Positions 22,488-32,227 of a stretch of 64,000 bases of DNA are shown in pieces. Position 1 is the first letter of the stretch. Each line of letters begins with the position of its first letter. Where the stretch lies: NCBI GenBank assembly GCA_001534745.1, contig CP013997.1, positions 4,402,001 through 4,466,000 of the forward strand, read 5' to 3'. Source of the stretch: Pseudomonas monteilii (GTDB lineage: Bacteria; Pseudomonadota; Gammaproteobacteria; Pseudomonadales; Pseudomonadaceae). The translations under genes and the position numbers were made by a program. The notes beneath the pieces are model-generated. The model searched no databases and had not been told where the DNA came from. It worked only from the letters and a program-made list of their open reading frames with translations.

Positions 22488-22788
22488 TGTGGGAGTCCGC
22501 CCGCCGCCTTGGCGCCGCGCTGTCGCGCAGAGAACATGGTGATAGCTGGCAGGATCCGAAGCTTCATTGCTAATCGATTTTAGGGCCGCCTTGCGGCCCA
22601 TCGCGGCACTGGGGCCGCTCCTACACCCGTAGTCCCACCGCAGGGTTGCAGGCTATCGCGGCCACCTGTGGGAGCGGCCCCTGTGCCGCGATTGGGCCCG
22701 CAGGGCCCACAAAATCCTGAAATTATTCCTTTTAAAATCAACAAGATATTTTATGTTCTATGAAAGCGGGCTTGCCCGCGATGCAGGC
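22488..22788. repeat. Dispersed ~285-bp intergenic block, copy 2
   Basis: Matches 3496–3782 in order and sequence, with scattered substitutions and small indels (for example the 9-base stretch after GAGCGGCCCC in copy 1 is absent). It has the same start TGTGGGAGTCCGC, the GCGCCGCGCTGTCGCGCAGA string, the ATTGCTAATCGATTTT run and the AT-rich tail ending GTTCTAT, then a REP arm GCGGGCTTGCCCGC. It lies between the IS3 element (ends 22458) and thyA. The remaining 22789–22840 shows nothing else. Confidence 0.8.
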
Positions 22789-22840
22789 AGTGAGGTGCTG
22801 GCCCCTGATCACCAGGCCAACACCCTACGGAATCGCACGA

Positions 22841-23812
22841 TCAGACCGCCATGGGCGCCGTCATGGGGGCATGGTGCTCATACCCTTCCAGCCGGAAATC
22901 GCTTGGCTCGATCCGCTCCAGCCACTCCGGCGCATAGACGCCCGTGTCCGCGAACGCCGGCACGCGCTCGTCGATCACCAGCCGCGGCGCAGCGAGCGGC
23001 TCACGCTTGAGCTGTTCGCCCAGCATGTCCAGGTGGTTTTCGTAGACGTGCGCGTCGCCGATGAAATAGGTGAACCAGCGCGGCGTGTAGCCCGTCAGCC
23101 GACCGAACAGCGACAGCAGCGCCGCGCCTTCGGTGAGGTTGAACGGTGTGCCGAGACCCAGGTCGTTGGAGCGAATGTACAAGGTCAGGGAAATCTCCCG
23201 GGTCTCGACGTTCGGGTGGAACTGGTACAGCAGGTGGCACGGCGGCAGGGCCATCTCGTCGAGCTGGGCGCAGTTCCAACCGTGGAACAGGATGCGTCGG
23301 CTGCCCGGATCGTTGACGATGGTGTCCAGGCACTGGCGCACCTGGTCGATGGCCTTGTACAGCACCACGAAGGCCTGACCGTCCTCCTGGTCCTGGGCGA
23401 TCTGCCGGTACCCCTGCTGCTCGGCCAGGGCGATCGCCGCCGGGTTGCTCAGGGGAATGCGCTTGTAACCCGGCCACTGGCGCCACTGCACGCCATAGAT
23501 CTCGCCCAGGTCGTCGTGCCCCTGGCGAAACGGGTTGGCCAGCCACTGGGCATTCTCGTTGGCGTTCTGGTCCCAGACCTTGCAGCCCAGGTCGCGGAAC
23601 TGCCCGGCATCACGCACGCCGCGCAGAAAGCCGACCATCTCGCCGATCGCCGACTTGAAGGCCAGCTTGCGCGTGGTGATCGCCGGGAAGCCCTTCTGCA
23701 GGTCGAAGCGCAGCATGGCGCCGGGCAAGCTGATGGTGCGCACGCCGGTACGGTTCTGCTGCAGCGTGCCGTTCTCGATGACGTCGCGCACCAGGTCTAG
23801 ATACTGTTTCAT
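22841..23812 (-). CDS. thyA: thymidylate synthase
   Basis: 323 aa; start after AGGTAGG. It methylates dUMP to dTMP with 5,10-methylenetetrahydrofolate. The nucleophilic Cys is in '[11 protein letters not shown]'; other signatures are '[18 protein letters not shown]', '[11 protein letters not shown]', '[11 protein letters not shown]' and '[19 protein letters not shown]'. The length is that of the Pseudomonas-type enzyme, longer than the 264-aa E. coli form by insertions in the first half. Sits downstream of lgt (usual order) but behind a terminator. Confidence 0.97.
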   Translation of the reverse strand: MKQYLDLVRDVIENGTLQQNRTGVRTISLPGAMLRFDLQKGFPAITTRKLAFKSAIGEMVGFLRGVRDAGQFRDLGCKVWDQNANENAQWLANPFRQGHDDLGEIYGVQWRQWPGYKRIPLSNPAAIALAEQQGYRQIAQDQEDGQAFVVLYKAIDQVRQCLDTIVNDPGSRRILFHGWNCAQLDEMALPPCHLLYQFHPNVETREISLTLYIRSNDLGLGTPFNLTEGAALLSLFGRLTGYTPRWFTYFIGDAHVYENHLDMLGEQLKREPLAAPRLVIDERVPAFADTGVYAPEWLERIEPSDFRLEGYEHHAPMTAPMAV

Positions 23813-23826
23813 GGCCTACCTGTAAC

Positions 23827-23855
23827 GAAAACGGCAGGAGGATCGCCCCTGCCGT
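23827..23855 (-). terminator. Terminator after lgt
   Basis: On the minus strand ACGGCAGG…CCTGCCGT forms an 8-bp stem followed by TTTTCGTT. It stands between lgt and thyA, 5 bases after the lgt stop, so the two are probably partly uncoupled. Confidence 0.75.
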
Positions 23856-23860
23856 GGGAA

Positions 23861-24670
23861 TCAAAGGGCGGGTTTCGCCGTCGGTGTACGATTATAAGCC
23901 CACCAGATCAGTCCCAGGCCACCGAGTATCATCGGCAGGCACAGCAACTGACCCATGGTCAGCCAGCCGAAGGCGATGTAGCCCAGCTGGGCATCCGGCA
24001 CGCGAACGAACTCGACGATGAAGCGGAAGATGCCGTAGAACAGCGCGAACATGCCTGACACGGCCATGGTCGGGCGCGGCTTGCGCGAGAACGCCCAGAG
24101 GATGATGAACAGCGCCACACCTTCCAGGGCGAACTGGTACAGCTGCGAGGGGTGACGCGGCAACTGCGCCGGGTCGCTGAACGGCGGGAAGACCATGGCC
24201 CAGGGCACATCGGTCGGCTTGCCCCACAACTCGGCGTTGATGAAGTTGCCGATGCGCCCGGCGCCCAGGCCGATCGGCACCAGCGGCGCGACGAAGTCCA
24301 TCAGCTCGAAGAACGACTTGTTGTTGCGCTTGCCGAACCACAAGGCAGCCAGCATCACGCCGATGAAGCCGCCGTGGAACGACATGCCACCCTTCCACAC
24401 TTCGAAGATCAGCGTCGGCTGGGCCAGATAGGCCTGCAGATCGTAGAACAGCACGTATCCCAGCCGCCCGCCGACGATCACGCCCATGGAGAGCCAGAAC
24501 ACCAGGTCGGAGAGCTTTTCCCGACTCCAGGTCGGATCGAAACGGTGCAACCGTCGCGAGGCCAGCAGCCAGGCGCCGCCGATGCCGATCAGGTACATCA
24601 GACCGTACCAGTGGATTTTCAGCGGCCCGATGGCGACGGCCACGGGGTCGATCTGCGGGTAAGGCAGCAT
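23861..24670 (-). CDS. lgt: prolipoprotein diacylglyceryl transferase
   Basis: 269 aa, start after AGAGGAACCACC. Polytopic inner-membrane enzyme that transfers diacylglycerol from phosphatidylglycerol to the Cys of prolipoproteins. The Lgt signature '[19 protein letters not shown]' and the essential His in '[12 protein letters not shown]' are present, and ~7 membrane segments are evident. Several lipoproteins in this window (TriA, TriB) would be its substrates. It follows the TauE gene by 16 bases and ends at a terminator before thyA. Confidence 0.97.
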   Translation of the reverse strand: MLPYPQIDPVAVAIGPLKIHWYGLMYLIGIGGAWLLASRRLHRFDPTWSREKLSDLVFWLSMGVIVGGRLGYVLFYDLQAYLAQPTLIFEVWKGGMSFHGGFIGVMLAALWFGKRNNKSFFELMDFVAPLVPIGLGAGRIGNFINAELWGKPTDVPWAMVFPPFSDPAQLPRHPSQLYQFALEGVALFIILWAFSRKPRPTMAVSGMFALFYGIFRFIVEFVRVPDAQLGYIAFGWLTMGQLLCLPMILGGLGLIWWAYNRTPTAKPAL

Positions 24671-24686
24671 GGTGGTTCCTCTTGGT

Positions 24687-25469
24687 TCAGAACAGGAAGC
24701 TGAGGCCGACGCTGAACAGCAGCGCGGCGAACAGGCGCTTGAGCAAGCGCGGTGAAAGTCGATGCGCCAGGCGCGCGCCGAAGCGGGCGAAGAACATGCT
24801 GGTCACGGCGATGCCGATCATCGCCGGCAGGTAAACGTAACCCAGGCTGTGCGCGGGCAGGCGTGCATCCTGCCAGCCCAGCAGCATGAAACTGGCGGCA
24901 CTGGCCAGGGCGATCGGCAGCCCGCAGGCCGAGGACGTCGCCACGGCCTGTTGCATGGACAGGCTGCGCCAGGTCAGGAAGGGCACGGTGAGCGAGCCGC
25001 CGCCGATCCCGAAGATCGCCGAGGCCCAGCCGACCACGCCACCGGCCGCTGCCAGGCCGACCTTGCCCGGGACCTCGCGGCGTGCCTTGGGCTTGAGGTC
25101 GAGGGCCATCTGCAGGGCGACCAGCACCGCGAACACGCCGATGATCTTTTGCAGCGACGGCCCCTGGATCAGTGACGCGGTCTTGGCCCCGAGCAAGGCG
25201 CCGGCGAGGATGCCCAGGGTCATCCAGGCGAAGATCGGCCAGCGCACCGCGCCCTTGCGGTGGTGCTCGAGGATGGCATTGATCGAGGTGAAGACGATGC
25301 TCGCCAGCGAGGTACCGACGGCCAGGTGGGTCAGAATCGACGGATCGAAGCCTTGCAGCGTGAAGCTGAACACCAGCACGGGCACGATGATGATGCCGCC
25401 GCCCACGCCGAACAGCCCCGCCAGTACGCCAGCGCAGGCGCCCAACAGCAGGTAGAGTGCGAACTCCAT
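24687..25469 (-). CDS. sulfite exporter TauE/SafE family membrane protein
   Basis: 260 aa, start after CTGGAGGACGC. Two repeated halves with ~8 membrane segments; the family motif '[13 protein letters not shown]' (N-half) and '[15 protein letters not shown]' (C-half) are both clear. The family moves organic or sulfur oxyanions such as sulfite or sulfoacetate; the substrate here cannot be told. Close spacing to lgt (16 bases) suggests co-transcription, an arrangement common in pseudomonads. Confidence 0.92.
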   Translation of the reverse strand: MEFALYLLLGACAGVLAGLFGVGGGIIIVPVLVFSFTLQGFDPSILTHLAVGTSLASIVFTSINAILEHHRKGAVRWPIFAWMTLGILAGALLGAKTASLIQGPSLQKIIGVFAVLVALQMALDLKPKARREVPGKVGLAAAGGVVGWASAIFGIGGGSLTVPFLTWRSLSMQQAVATSSACGLPIALASAASFMLLGWQDARLPAHSLGYVYLPAMIGIAVTSMFFARFGARLAHRLSPRLLKRLFAALLFSVGLSFLF

Positions 25470-25596
25470 GCAGCGTCCTCCAGAAAACCAGCACGCATGG
25501 TAACGGAAGCCGGGCGCGAGGCCCTAGTGAACTCTGCGCAGGGGCGGAAGGAGGCGTGGAGACTGGTACAGTAGGGCAAATCCCGGAGGTTCACCG

Positions 25597-26343
25597 ATGT
25601 GCCTGATCGTATTCGCCTGGCAGCCTGGCCAGGCGCTGCCGTTGATCGTGGCCGCCAACCGCGATGAGTTCTACCAGCGACCGACACGGCCCCTGGGCCC
25701 CTGGGCGGATGCACCGGGTGTGTATGCCGGGCGTGACCTGGAAGCGGGCGGTACCTGGCTCGGCGTAGGGCCCGAGGGGCGCTTCGCTGCGCTGACCAAT
25801 ATCCGTCAGCCTGGGCAACCCAGCGGCCAGCGCTCGCGCGGACACCTGGTCGCCGGGTTTCTTCAAGGCGCCTTGACGCCGCACGAGTACCTGGAGCGCG
25901 TGGCCCGTGAAGCGGACGCGTATGCAGGCTTCAACCTGCTGGTCGGTGATGGCAGGACGCTGGGTTATCTGCATGCCCACGAGGGTGTACCGCGCCTGCT
26001 GGCGCCCGGCGTCTATGGGCTGTCGAACGCGGCGCTGGACACGCCCTGGCCCAAGCTGGTCAGGGCGCGGGAGGCCTTGGCGCAGACCCTGGACAGGCCC
26101 GAGCCGGAGCGTTTGCTGGCGTTGCTGGCGGACGAGACCCCGGTGCCCGACGCCGAACTGCCCGACACCGGCATAGGGTTGGTCACCGAGCGGTTGCTGT
26201 CCACGGCCTTCATCGCCAGCCCCCACTACGGCACACGGGCGCGAACGGTGGTGATCGTCGATGCACAGGGGCGACGACAGGTGATCGAGCGAAGCCATGG
26301 CCCCTTGGGCGCACCACAGGGGGATGTCAGTCTGACAGTCTGA
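25597..26343 (+). CDS. NRDE (TANGO2-like) family protein
   Basis: 248 aa; ATG after CCGGAGGTTCACCG. It begins 'MCLIVFAWQPGQALPLIVAANRDEFY', giving the NRDE tetrad that names the family, followed by 'GGTWLGVGPEGRFAALTNIR' and 'LSNAALDTPWPKL' . Homologues in eukaryotes (TANGO2) are tied to Golgi organisation and heme handling; the bacterial role is not settled. The Cys after Met could act as an N-terminal nucleophile, as in Ntn hydrolases, which is inference. Divergent from TauE, convergent with ptsP. Confidence 0.88.
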   Translation: MCLIVFAWQPGQALPLIVAANRDEFYQRPTRPLGPWADAPGVYAGRDLEAGGTWLGVGPEGRFAALTNIRQPGQPSGQRSRGHLVAGFLQGALTPHEYLERVAREADAYAGFNLLVGDGRTLGYLHAHEGVPRLLAPGVYGLSNAALDTPWPKLVRAREALAQTLDRPEPERLLALLADETPVPDAELPDTGIGLVTERLLSTAFIASPHYGTRARTVVIVDAQGRRQVIERSHGPLGAPQGDVSLTV

Positions 26344-26351
26344 GCAACGGC

Positions 26352-28631
26352 TCAGAGCGTCTTGTCTGCCCCAGGCCCGATCATCCGCGCCAGCCCCAGG
26401 TTCTTCAGCGCCAGTTGCAGCGAGCTGTGGATGACATGGGGGTTGTCATGGGACATCGCCTCGCTGAGCATCTCGCGGGCCTTGCCCATGTCGATCTGGC
26501 GCAGCATCCATTTCACCTTGGGCAGGTTGGTGGCGTTCATCGACAGGCTGTCGAACCCCATCGCCATCAACAGCACCGCCGCTGCCGGGTCACCGGCCAT
26601 TTCGCCGCAGATGCTCACCGGCTTGCCTTCGGCATGGGCATCGCGCACCACGTTCTGCAGCGCTTGCAGGACGGCCGGGTGCAGGTAGTCGTAGAGGTCG
26701 GCGACCCGCGGGTTGTTGCGGTCCACCGCCAGCAGGTATTGCGTCAGGTCGTTGGAGCCGACCGACAGGAAGTCGACCTGGCGTGCCAGCTCGCGGGTCT
26801 GGTAGACCGCCGCGGGAATCTCGACCATGACACCGACCGGCGGCATGGGCACGTCGGTGCCTTCGTCGCGCACCTCCCCCCAGGCCCGGTGGATCAGGTG
26901 CAGGGCTTCCTCCAGCTCGTGGATGCCGGAAATCATCGGCAGCAGAATGCGCAGGTTGTTCAGCCCCTCGCTGGCCTTGAGCATGGCGCGGGCCTGCACC
27001 AGGAAGATCTCCGGGTGGTCGAGGGTCACGCGGATGCCGCGCCAGCCGAGGAACGGGTTGTCTTCCTTGATGGGGAAGTACGACAGCGCTTTGTCGCCGC
27101 CGATGTCGAGGCTGCGCATGGTCACTGGCAAGGGGTGAAACGCCGCCAGCTGTTCGCGGTAGATGGCCAGCTGTTCTTTCTCGCTGGGAAAGCGCTGGTT
27201 GATCATGAACGGCACTTCGGTGCGGTACAGCCCTACGCCCTCGGCACCGCGCTGCTGGGCACGGGCAACATCGGCGAGCAGGCCGGTGTTGACCCACAAC
27301 GGCATGCGGTGACCATCCGGGGTGATGCACGGCAATTCGCGCAGTGCATCCAGGCCCTGGGCCAGCTGGCGCTCTTCCTCGACCACCTCGCCGTATTGCT
27401 TGCGCAATACCTCGCTGGGGTTGGTGAAGACCTCGCCCTTGTAGCCGTCGACGATCAGCTCGATGCCGTCGACCTTGGAATACGGCAGGTCGACCAGGCC
27501 CATGACGGTCGGGATACCCATGGCCCGCGCCAGGATGGCCACGTGGGAGTTGCCCGAGCCCAGCACCGAGACCAGCCCGGCCAGCTTGCCTTCCGGCACT
27601 TCGCCGAGCATCGCCGGGGTCAGCTCCTCGCTGACCAGAATGGTGTTGTCGGCGTACACCAGGGTCGACTGGCGTGCCTCCTGCAGGTACGCCAGCAGCC
27701 GGCGACCCAGGTCCTTGACGTCCGAGGCGCGCTCGCGCAGGTAGGCATCGTCCATCAGCTCGAAGCGGTTGACGTGTTCGGTCACCACCTGGCGCAGCGC
27801 GCCCTGGGCCCATTGCCCGGTGCGGATGACCTGCACCACCTCGCCGCCGAGCGCGGCGTCCTCGAGCATCATCAGGTAGACGTCGAACAGCGCGCGCTCT
27901 TCGGGACGCAGCTGCGTGGCCAGCTTGGCGGACAGGACACGCATGTCCTCGCGCACGCTTTCCAGGGCGGTGTTGAACAGCCGCAGTTCGGCGTCGATGT
28001 CATCGACGGTCTTGTCGGGCACCACGTCGAGGTCGGCCGGTGGCAGCATGACCACCGCACGGCCGACCGCCGCACCGGGCGAACCCGGCACCCCGACGAA
28101 GCGCGCTTCCTGGATGCCCTTGCCCTGACGCCCGAGGCCGCGGATCGAGCCGGTGGCCTCGGCATGGGCGATGACCCCGGCGAGCTGCGCGCTCATGGTG
28201 ACCAGGAAGGCTTCTTCGCCCTCGTCGAACTGGCGACGCTCCTTCTGCTGGATGACCACGACGCCGACGACCCGGCGGTGGTGGATGATCGGCGCACCGA
28301 GGAATGAGGCGAAGCGTTCCTCGCCGGTCTCGGCGAAATAGCGATAGCGGGGATGGTCGGCGGCGTTTTCCAGGTTCAGCGGTTCTTCCCGCGTCCCGAC
28401 CAGACCGACCAGGCCCTCGTTGGGCGCCATGCTGACCTTGCCGATGGAGCGCTTGTTCAGACCCTCGCTGGCCATGAGGACGAACCGGTTGCTTTCCGGG
28501 TCGAGCAGGTAGACCGAGCAGACCTGGCTGCCCATGGCCTCCTTCACACGCAAGACAATGATCCCCAACGCCGTCTTGAGATCTTTGGCGGCGTTCACTT
28601 CCTGGACGATCTTGCGCAGCGTATTGAGCAT
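26352..28631 (-). CDS. ptsP: phosphoenolpyruvate–protein phosphotransferase of the nitrogen PTS (EI-Ntr)
   Basis: 759 aa. An N-terminal GAF domain (residues ~15–150), then the enzyme-I fold: 'GVPGSPGAAVGRAV', the phosphohistidine loop 'GSGNSHVAILARAMGIPTV', 'PFMINQRFPSEKEQ', 'SIGSNDLTQY'-type 'SVGSNDLTQYLLAVDRN' and 'SICGEMAGDPAAAVLLMAMG'. EI-Ntr takes phosphate from PEP and passes it to NPr (PtsO) and EIIA-Ntr, sensing the glutamine/2-oxoglutarate ratio through GAF. It lies 22 bases after rppH, the gene order of E. coli and other gammaproteobacteria. Confidence 0.97.
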   Translation of the reverse strand: MLNTLRKIVQEVNAAKDLKTALGIIVLRVKEAMGSQVCSVYLLDPESNRFVLMASEGLNKRSIGKVSMAPNEGLVGLVGTREEPLNLENAADHPRYRYFAETGEERFASFLGAPIIHHRRVVGVVVIQQKERRQFDEGEEAFLVTMSAQLAGVIAHAEATGSIRGLGRQGKGIQEARFVGVPGSPGAAVGRAVVMLPPADLDVVPDKTVDDIDAELRLFNTALESVREDMRVLSAKLATQLRPEERALFDVYLMMLEDAALGGEVVQVIRTGQWAQGALRQVVTEHVNRFELMDDAYLRERASDVKDLGRRLLAYLQEARQSTLVYADNTILVSEELTPAMLGEVPEGKLAGLVSVLGSGNSHVAILARAMGIPTVMGLVDLPYSKVDGIELIVDGYKGEVFTNPSEVLRKQYGEVVEEERQLAQGLDALRELPCITPDGHRMPLWVNTGLLADVARAQQRGAEGVGLYRTEVPFMINQRFPSEKEQLAIYREQLAAFHPLPVTMRSLDIGGDKALSYFPIKEDNPFLGWRGIRVTLDHPEIFLVQARAMLKASEGLNNLRILLPMISGIHELEEALHLIHRAWGEVRDEGTDVPMPPVGVMVEIPAAVYQTRELARQVDFLSVGSNDLTQYLLAVDRNNPRVADLYDYLHPAVLQALQNVVRDAHAEGKPVSICGEMAGDPAAAVLLMAMGFDSLSMNATNLPKVKWMLRQIDMGKAREMLSEAMSHDNPHVIHSSLQLALKNLGLARMIGPGADKTL

Positions 28632-28653
28632 GGCTCGGGGTCGAACTCCGTCG

Positions 28654-29133
28654 TCAGTCGCGCGTCAGAAGACGCGGTGCAAGCTCTTTGAGGGCGCGCC
28701 GGTACACCTCGCGCTTGAATGTCACCACCTGGCCCAGCGGGTACCAGTAGCTGACCCAGCGCCAGCCATCGAACTCCGGCTTGCCGGTCAGGTCCATCCT
28801 GACGCGCTGCTCGTTGCTCACCAGCCGCAGCAGGAACCACTTCTGCTTCTGACCGATGCACAAGGGCTGGCTGTGCGTGCGCACCAGGCGCTGGGGCAGA
28901 CGATAACGCAACCAGCCGCGTGTGCAGGCCAGTATTTCCACGTCCTGGCGTTCCAGGCCGACTTCTTCGTTGAGCTCTCGGTACAAGGCTTCTTCCGGCG
29001 TCTCTTCAGGGTTGATGCCACCCTGGGGAAACTGCCAGGCATCCTGGTTGATCCGTCGAGCCCATAACACCTGTCCGGCATCATTCGTGAGAATGATTCC
29101 GACATTGGGGCGGAAACCATCCGGGTCGATCAC
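28654..29133 (-). CDS. rppH: RNA pyrophosphohydrolase
   Basis: 159 aa, GTG start ('[17 protein letters not shown]'), 3' partner ptsP. The Nudix box is complete: '[20 protein letters not shown]' then VGL (Gx5Ex7REUxEExGU). It removes pyrophosphate from the 5' end of triphosphorylated mRNA and so opens decay. Further marks are 'WQFPQGG' and '[17 protein letters not shown]', both found in E. coli RppH. Length is standard for pseudomonads. Confidence 0.96.
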   Translation of the reverse strand: MIDPDGFRPNVGIILTNDAGQVLWARRINQDAWQFPQGGINPEETPEEALYRELNEEVGLERQDVEILACTRGWLRYRLPQRLVRTHSQPLCIGQKQKWFLLRLVSNEQRVRMDLTGKPEFDGWRWVSYWYPLGQVVTFKREVYRRALKELAPRLLTRD

Positions 29134-29274
29134 GGCAGCAACCTCGCAAACGCATGTTCAGGCATTGTTCCACAAAGCCGGCGAGCGCAGCAACGCGCCC
29201 GCCCGCTTATGTGCAGCGACCTGGAAACTCCGTATTCTGCGGGGTCTCACCCGAAGACGTTGCGAGCGACTGCG

Positions 29275-29931
29275 ATGCGCCTGGCTTTATTCGACCTGGA
29301 CAATACCCTCCTCGGCGGCGACAGCGATCATGCCTGGGGCGATTACCTCTGCGCACGGGGCCTACTCGACCCGATCGCCTACAAGCGCCGCAACGATGCG
29401 TTCTACCAGGATTACCTGGCCGGGACCCTCGACCTGCAAGCCTACCTGGCCTTTTCCCTGGAGATCCTCGCCGTGACCGAGCCGGCCACCTTGGCGCACT
29501 GGCACCAGGACTTCATGCGCGACTGCATCGAGCCGATCATCCTGCCCAAGGCCCTGGCGTTGCTGCAGCAGCACCGCGAGGCGGGCGACCAGCTGGTGAT
29601 CATCACCGCGACCAACCGTTTCGTGACCGGCCCGATCGCCCGGCGCCTGGGGGTCCGGACGCTGCTGGCCACCGAATGCGAGCGCCAGGACGGCCGTTTC
29701 ACGGGACGCAGTACCGATATACCGTGCTTTCGTGAAGGCAAGGTGACACGGCTCGAGCGCTGGATGCTGGAGAACGGGCATGACCTGGAGGACAGCTACT
29801 TCTACAGCGACTCGATGAACGACCTGCCGCTGCTGGCACGGGTGACTCACCCTGTGGCCGTGGACCCGGACCCGGCGTTGCGGGCGGAAGCCGAGCGGCG
29901 GGGGTGGGAGATCATTTCGCTGAGGGGGTGA
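29275..29931 (+). CDS. HAD-IB family phosphatase (SerB-like)
   Basis: 218 aa from ATG 29275; the 22 codons of the longer frame have no ribosome site. Motif I 'DLDNTLL' (Asp nucleophile and general acid), motif II 'ITATNRFV', Lys in '[10 protein letters not shown]' and motif IV '[11 protein letters not shown]'. This layout matches HAD-IB hydrolases such as phosphoserine phosphatase-like and histidinol-phosphatase-like proteins that in Pseudomonas flank rppH. Substrate not determined; histidinol phosphate or phosphoserine are candidates. Followed by a REP-rich gap. Confidence 0.9.
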   Translation: MRLALFDLDNTLLGGDSDHAWGDYLCARGLLDPIAYKRRNDAFYQDYLAGTLDLQAYLAFSLEILAVTEPATLAHWHQDFMRDCIEPIILPKALALLQQHREAGDQLVIITATNRFVTGPIARRLGVRTLLATECERQDGRFTGRSTDIPCFREGKVTRLERWMLENGHDLEDSYFYSDSMNDLPLLARVTHPVAVDPDPALRAEAERRGWEIISLRG

Positions 29932-29950
29932 GGCCGGGGTATCGCGCTTA

Positions 29951-30090
29951 CACACCCTGTGGACCCTGCGGGCCCAATCGCGGCACGGGGGCCGCTCACC
30001 CGTAGCCCCACCGCGGGGTTGCAGGTTATGGCGGTCATCTGTGGGAGCGGCCCCTGTGCCGCGATCGGCTCCGCAGGAGCCGTGAGATCC
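29951..30090. repeat. REP region related to the ~285-bp block
   Basis: Contains CCACCGCGGGGTTGCAGG and TGTGGGAGCGGCCCCTGTGC, both shared with the middle of the two ~285-bp copies (3600–3710 and 22620–22690), but lacks their left part and the AT-rich tail. A GGCTCCGCAGGAGCC hairpin ends it. Remaining bases to 30138 show nothing further. Confidence 0.75.
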
Positions 30091-30138
30091 GCCACGCCGG
30101 GCTAACAGGCCCCACCCAGATCCATCAGTGCCCGCCCC

Positions 30139-30534
30139 TCACACCGGTCGCATCACCGTCAGCACGGCCATTGCCACGCAGCACCCGAGCAGGCCCACGG
30201 CCAATACCCGCTTGGTGCCCGCCCGCTGCGGGCGCCACAGGTACCACCCGCTCACACTACACAGCACGACGGCATAGAGCACGCTGGAGCCGAGGATCCA
30301 GGTCTGGCCCAGCGGCCAGCCGTTGAGATGGACCAGCCACCAGCCGGTGAACGGCAGCACGGCCAGGCTGACCAGCAGCACGAACCCGCCCAGCACACAC
30401 GGCCAGCGCTTCGGCCGTCCTTCATGATCGGCACGGCCTGCGCATACTGCGGCATACGCCAGGCCAAGCGCGCTGCCGACCAGCAACACCATGGCCACGG
30501 CATGCACACGGTTGAGCCAGGTCAGATGGTCCAT
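30139..30534 (-). CDS. DUF2269-like integral membrane protein
   Basis: 131 aa with four predicted hydrophobic helices (roughly residues 10–32, 46–68, 78–98 and 108–128). The start 'MDHLTWLNRVHAVAMVLLVGSALG' and the 'GWPLGQTWILGS' segment resemble DUF2269 family proteins. No catalytic motif; function unknown. It lies 35 bases upstream of the ilvA stop on the same strand, so it follows ilvA and may be read with it. Confidence 0.6.
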   Translation of the reverse strand: MDHLTWLNRVHAVAMVLLVGSALGLAYAAVCAGRADHEGRPKRWPCVLGGFVLLVSLAVLPFTGWWLVHLNGWPLGQTWILGSSVLYAVVLCSVSGWYLWRPQRAGTKRVLAVGLLGCCVAMAVLTVMRPV

Positions 30535-30569
30535 GGCGTCCGGCCTCGCGGAGTGGCAGGGCTTTTCAT

Positions 30570-32084
30570 TCAGCCAAGAAACAGCCGATAGGCCGGGTTG
30601 TCGGTCTCGTCCCAGTAGGGATAACCGATCTTCGCCAGGGCATCCGGCACCAGATGGCGCTCCTCCTCGGGGACCTGCAGGCCCGCGACCACGCGCCCGT
30701 CGGCGGCGCCGTGGTTGCGGTAGTGGAACATCGAGATGTTCCAGTGCCCGCCCAGCTTGTCGAGGAAGTTGAACAGCGCACCCGGCCGCTCGGGGAATTC
30801 GAAGCGCAGCACCATCTCGTCGCCCGCACCGGCCGAATGCCCGCCGACCATGTGGCGAATGTGCAGCTTGGCCAGTTCGTTGTCGGTCAGGTCGATCACC
30901 GGGAAGCCCTGCTCGCCCAGGTGCCGGACCAGGGCGGCGCGCGGGTCGGTGTCCGGGTGGGTCTGCACGCCGACGAAGATGTGCGCTTCGCCCGCGGCAT
31001 GGTAGCGGTAGTTGAATTCGGTGATCTGGCGCTTGCCGATCGCCTCGCAGAACGCCTTGAAGCTGCCTGGTCGCTCGGGGATGGTCACCGCGATGATCGC
31101 CTCGCGACGCTCACCCAGCTCGGCGCGCTCGGCGACATGGCGCAGGCGGTCGAAGTTGACGTTGGCGCCCGACTCGATCGCCACCAGGGTCTGCCCGACG
31201 GCGCCTTTGAGTTCCACATAACGTTTGATGCCCGCCACCGCCAGTGCCCCGGAAGGCTCGGTGATCGAGCGGGTATCATCGTAGATGTCCTTGATCGCCG
31301 CACAGATCTCGTCAGTGCTGACGGTGATCACCTCATCGACATGGTGACGGCAGATCTCGAAGGTGTGCTGGCCGATCTGCGCCACCGCCACGCCGTCGGC
31401 GAACAGCCCGACCTGGGGCAGGACCACGCGCTCGCCCGCCGCCATGGCCGCCTGCAGGCAGTTGGAGTCGTCCGGTTCCACGCCGATGACCTTGATCTCC
31501 GGGCGCAGGTATTTCACGTAGGCGGCGATTCCGGCGATCAGCCCGCCACCGCCCACCGGCACGAAGATGGCATCGAGAGGGGCTGGGTGCTGGCGCAGGA
31601 TTTCCATGGCCACCGTGCCCTGACCGGCGATGGTGTGGGGGTCGTCGTAGGGGTGGATGTAGACGTAGCCTTTTTCTTCCACCAGCTTCAGCGAGTAGGC
31701 CAGCGCCTCGGGGAACGAGTCACCGTGCAGCACCACCTTGCCGCCCCGGGAGCGTACACCCTCGACCTTGATCTCCGGCGTGGTCTTGGGCATCACGATG
31801 GTCGCTTTGATGCCCAGCTCCCGCGCCGCCAGGGCCAGGCCCTGGGCATGGTTGCCCGCCGAGGCGGTGACCACGCCGCGCGCCAGTTCCTCGGGGCTCA
31901 GCTGGACCAGTTTGTTGTAGGCCCCGCGAATCTTGAAGGAGAACACCGGCTGCAGGTCTTCGCGCTTGAGCAGGACCTCGTTGCCCAGGCGCTTGCTCAA
32001 CTGCCCGGCACGGTGCAGGGGCGTTTCGACGGCGACATCGTAGACGCGCGAGGTGAGGATCTTCTTGACGTACTGTTCGAGCAT
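30570..32084 (-). CDS. ilvA: threonine ammonia-lyase, biosynthetic
   Basis: 504 aa from ATG 32084 (MLEQYVKKIL…), the start used in related pseudomonads; a GTG seven codons upstream is possible, and neither has a strong ribosome site. It is PLP-dependent (Lys in 'FSFKIRGAYNKL', glycine-rich loop 'VPVGGGGLIAGIA') and deaminates threonine to 2-oxobutanoate, the first step to isoleucine. Two C-terminal ACT-like regulatory domains are seen ('IPERPGSFKAFCEAIGKRQI' and 'FEFPERPGALFNFLDKLGG'), fitting isoleucine feedback. Divergent from rpiA. Confidence 0.97.
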   Translation of the reverse strand: MLEQYVKKILTSRVYDVAVETPLHRAGQLSKRLGNEVLLKREDLQPVFSFKIRGAYNKLVQLSPEELARGVVTASAGNHAQGLALAARELGIKATIVMPKTTPEIKVEGVRSRGGKVVLHGDSFPEALAYSLKLVEEKGYVYIHPYDDPHTIAGQGTVAMEILRQHPAPLDAIFVPVGGGGLIAGIAAYVKYLRPEIKVIGVEPDDSNCLQAAMAAGERVVLPQVGLFADGVAVAQIGQHTFEICRHHVDEVITVSTDEICAAIKDIYDDTRSITEPSGALAVAGIKRYVELKGAVGQTLVAIESGANVNFDRLRHVAERAELGERREAIIAVTIPERPGSFKAFCEAIGKRQITEFNYRYHAAGEAHIFVGVQTHPDTDPRAALVRHLGEQGFPVIDLTDNELAKLHIRHMVGGHSAGAGDEMVLRFEFPERPGALFNFLDKLGGHWNISMFHYRNHGAADGRVVAGLQVPEEERHLVPDALAKIGYPYWDETDNPAYRLFLG

Positions 32085-32227
32085 CGGGAAAGCATCACTG
32101 GTCACGGGACGAGAGCGGGCAGTCTACCGTAGCGTTCGCCGGCGCGACCATCGCAAAGCCGAGGTTTTACCGACGCGTGGCGCTATAATGAGCGACTTTG
32201 ACAGACGCTTGCCTCACCGGAGCCCGC

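Noticed and set aside
26415..28307. 630-codon plus-strand frame opposite ptsP
   Set aside because: Reverse-strand shadow of a complete EI-Ntr gene, no ribosome site or family.
30654..32132. 492-codon plus-strand frame opposite ilvA
   Set aside because: Antisense shadow of ilvA with the same composition artefact.
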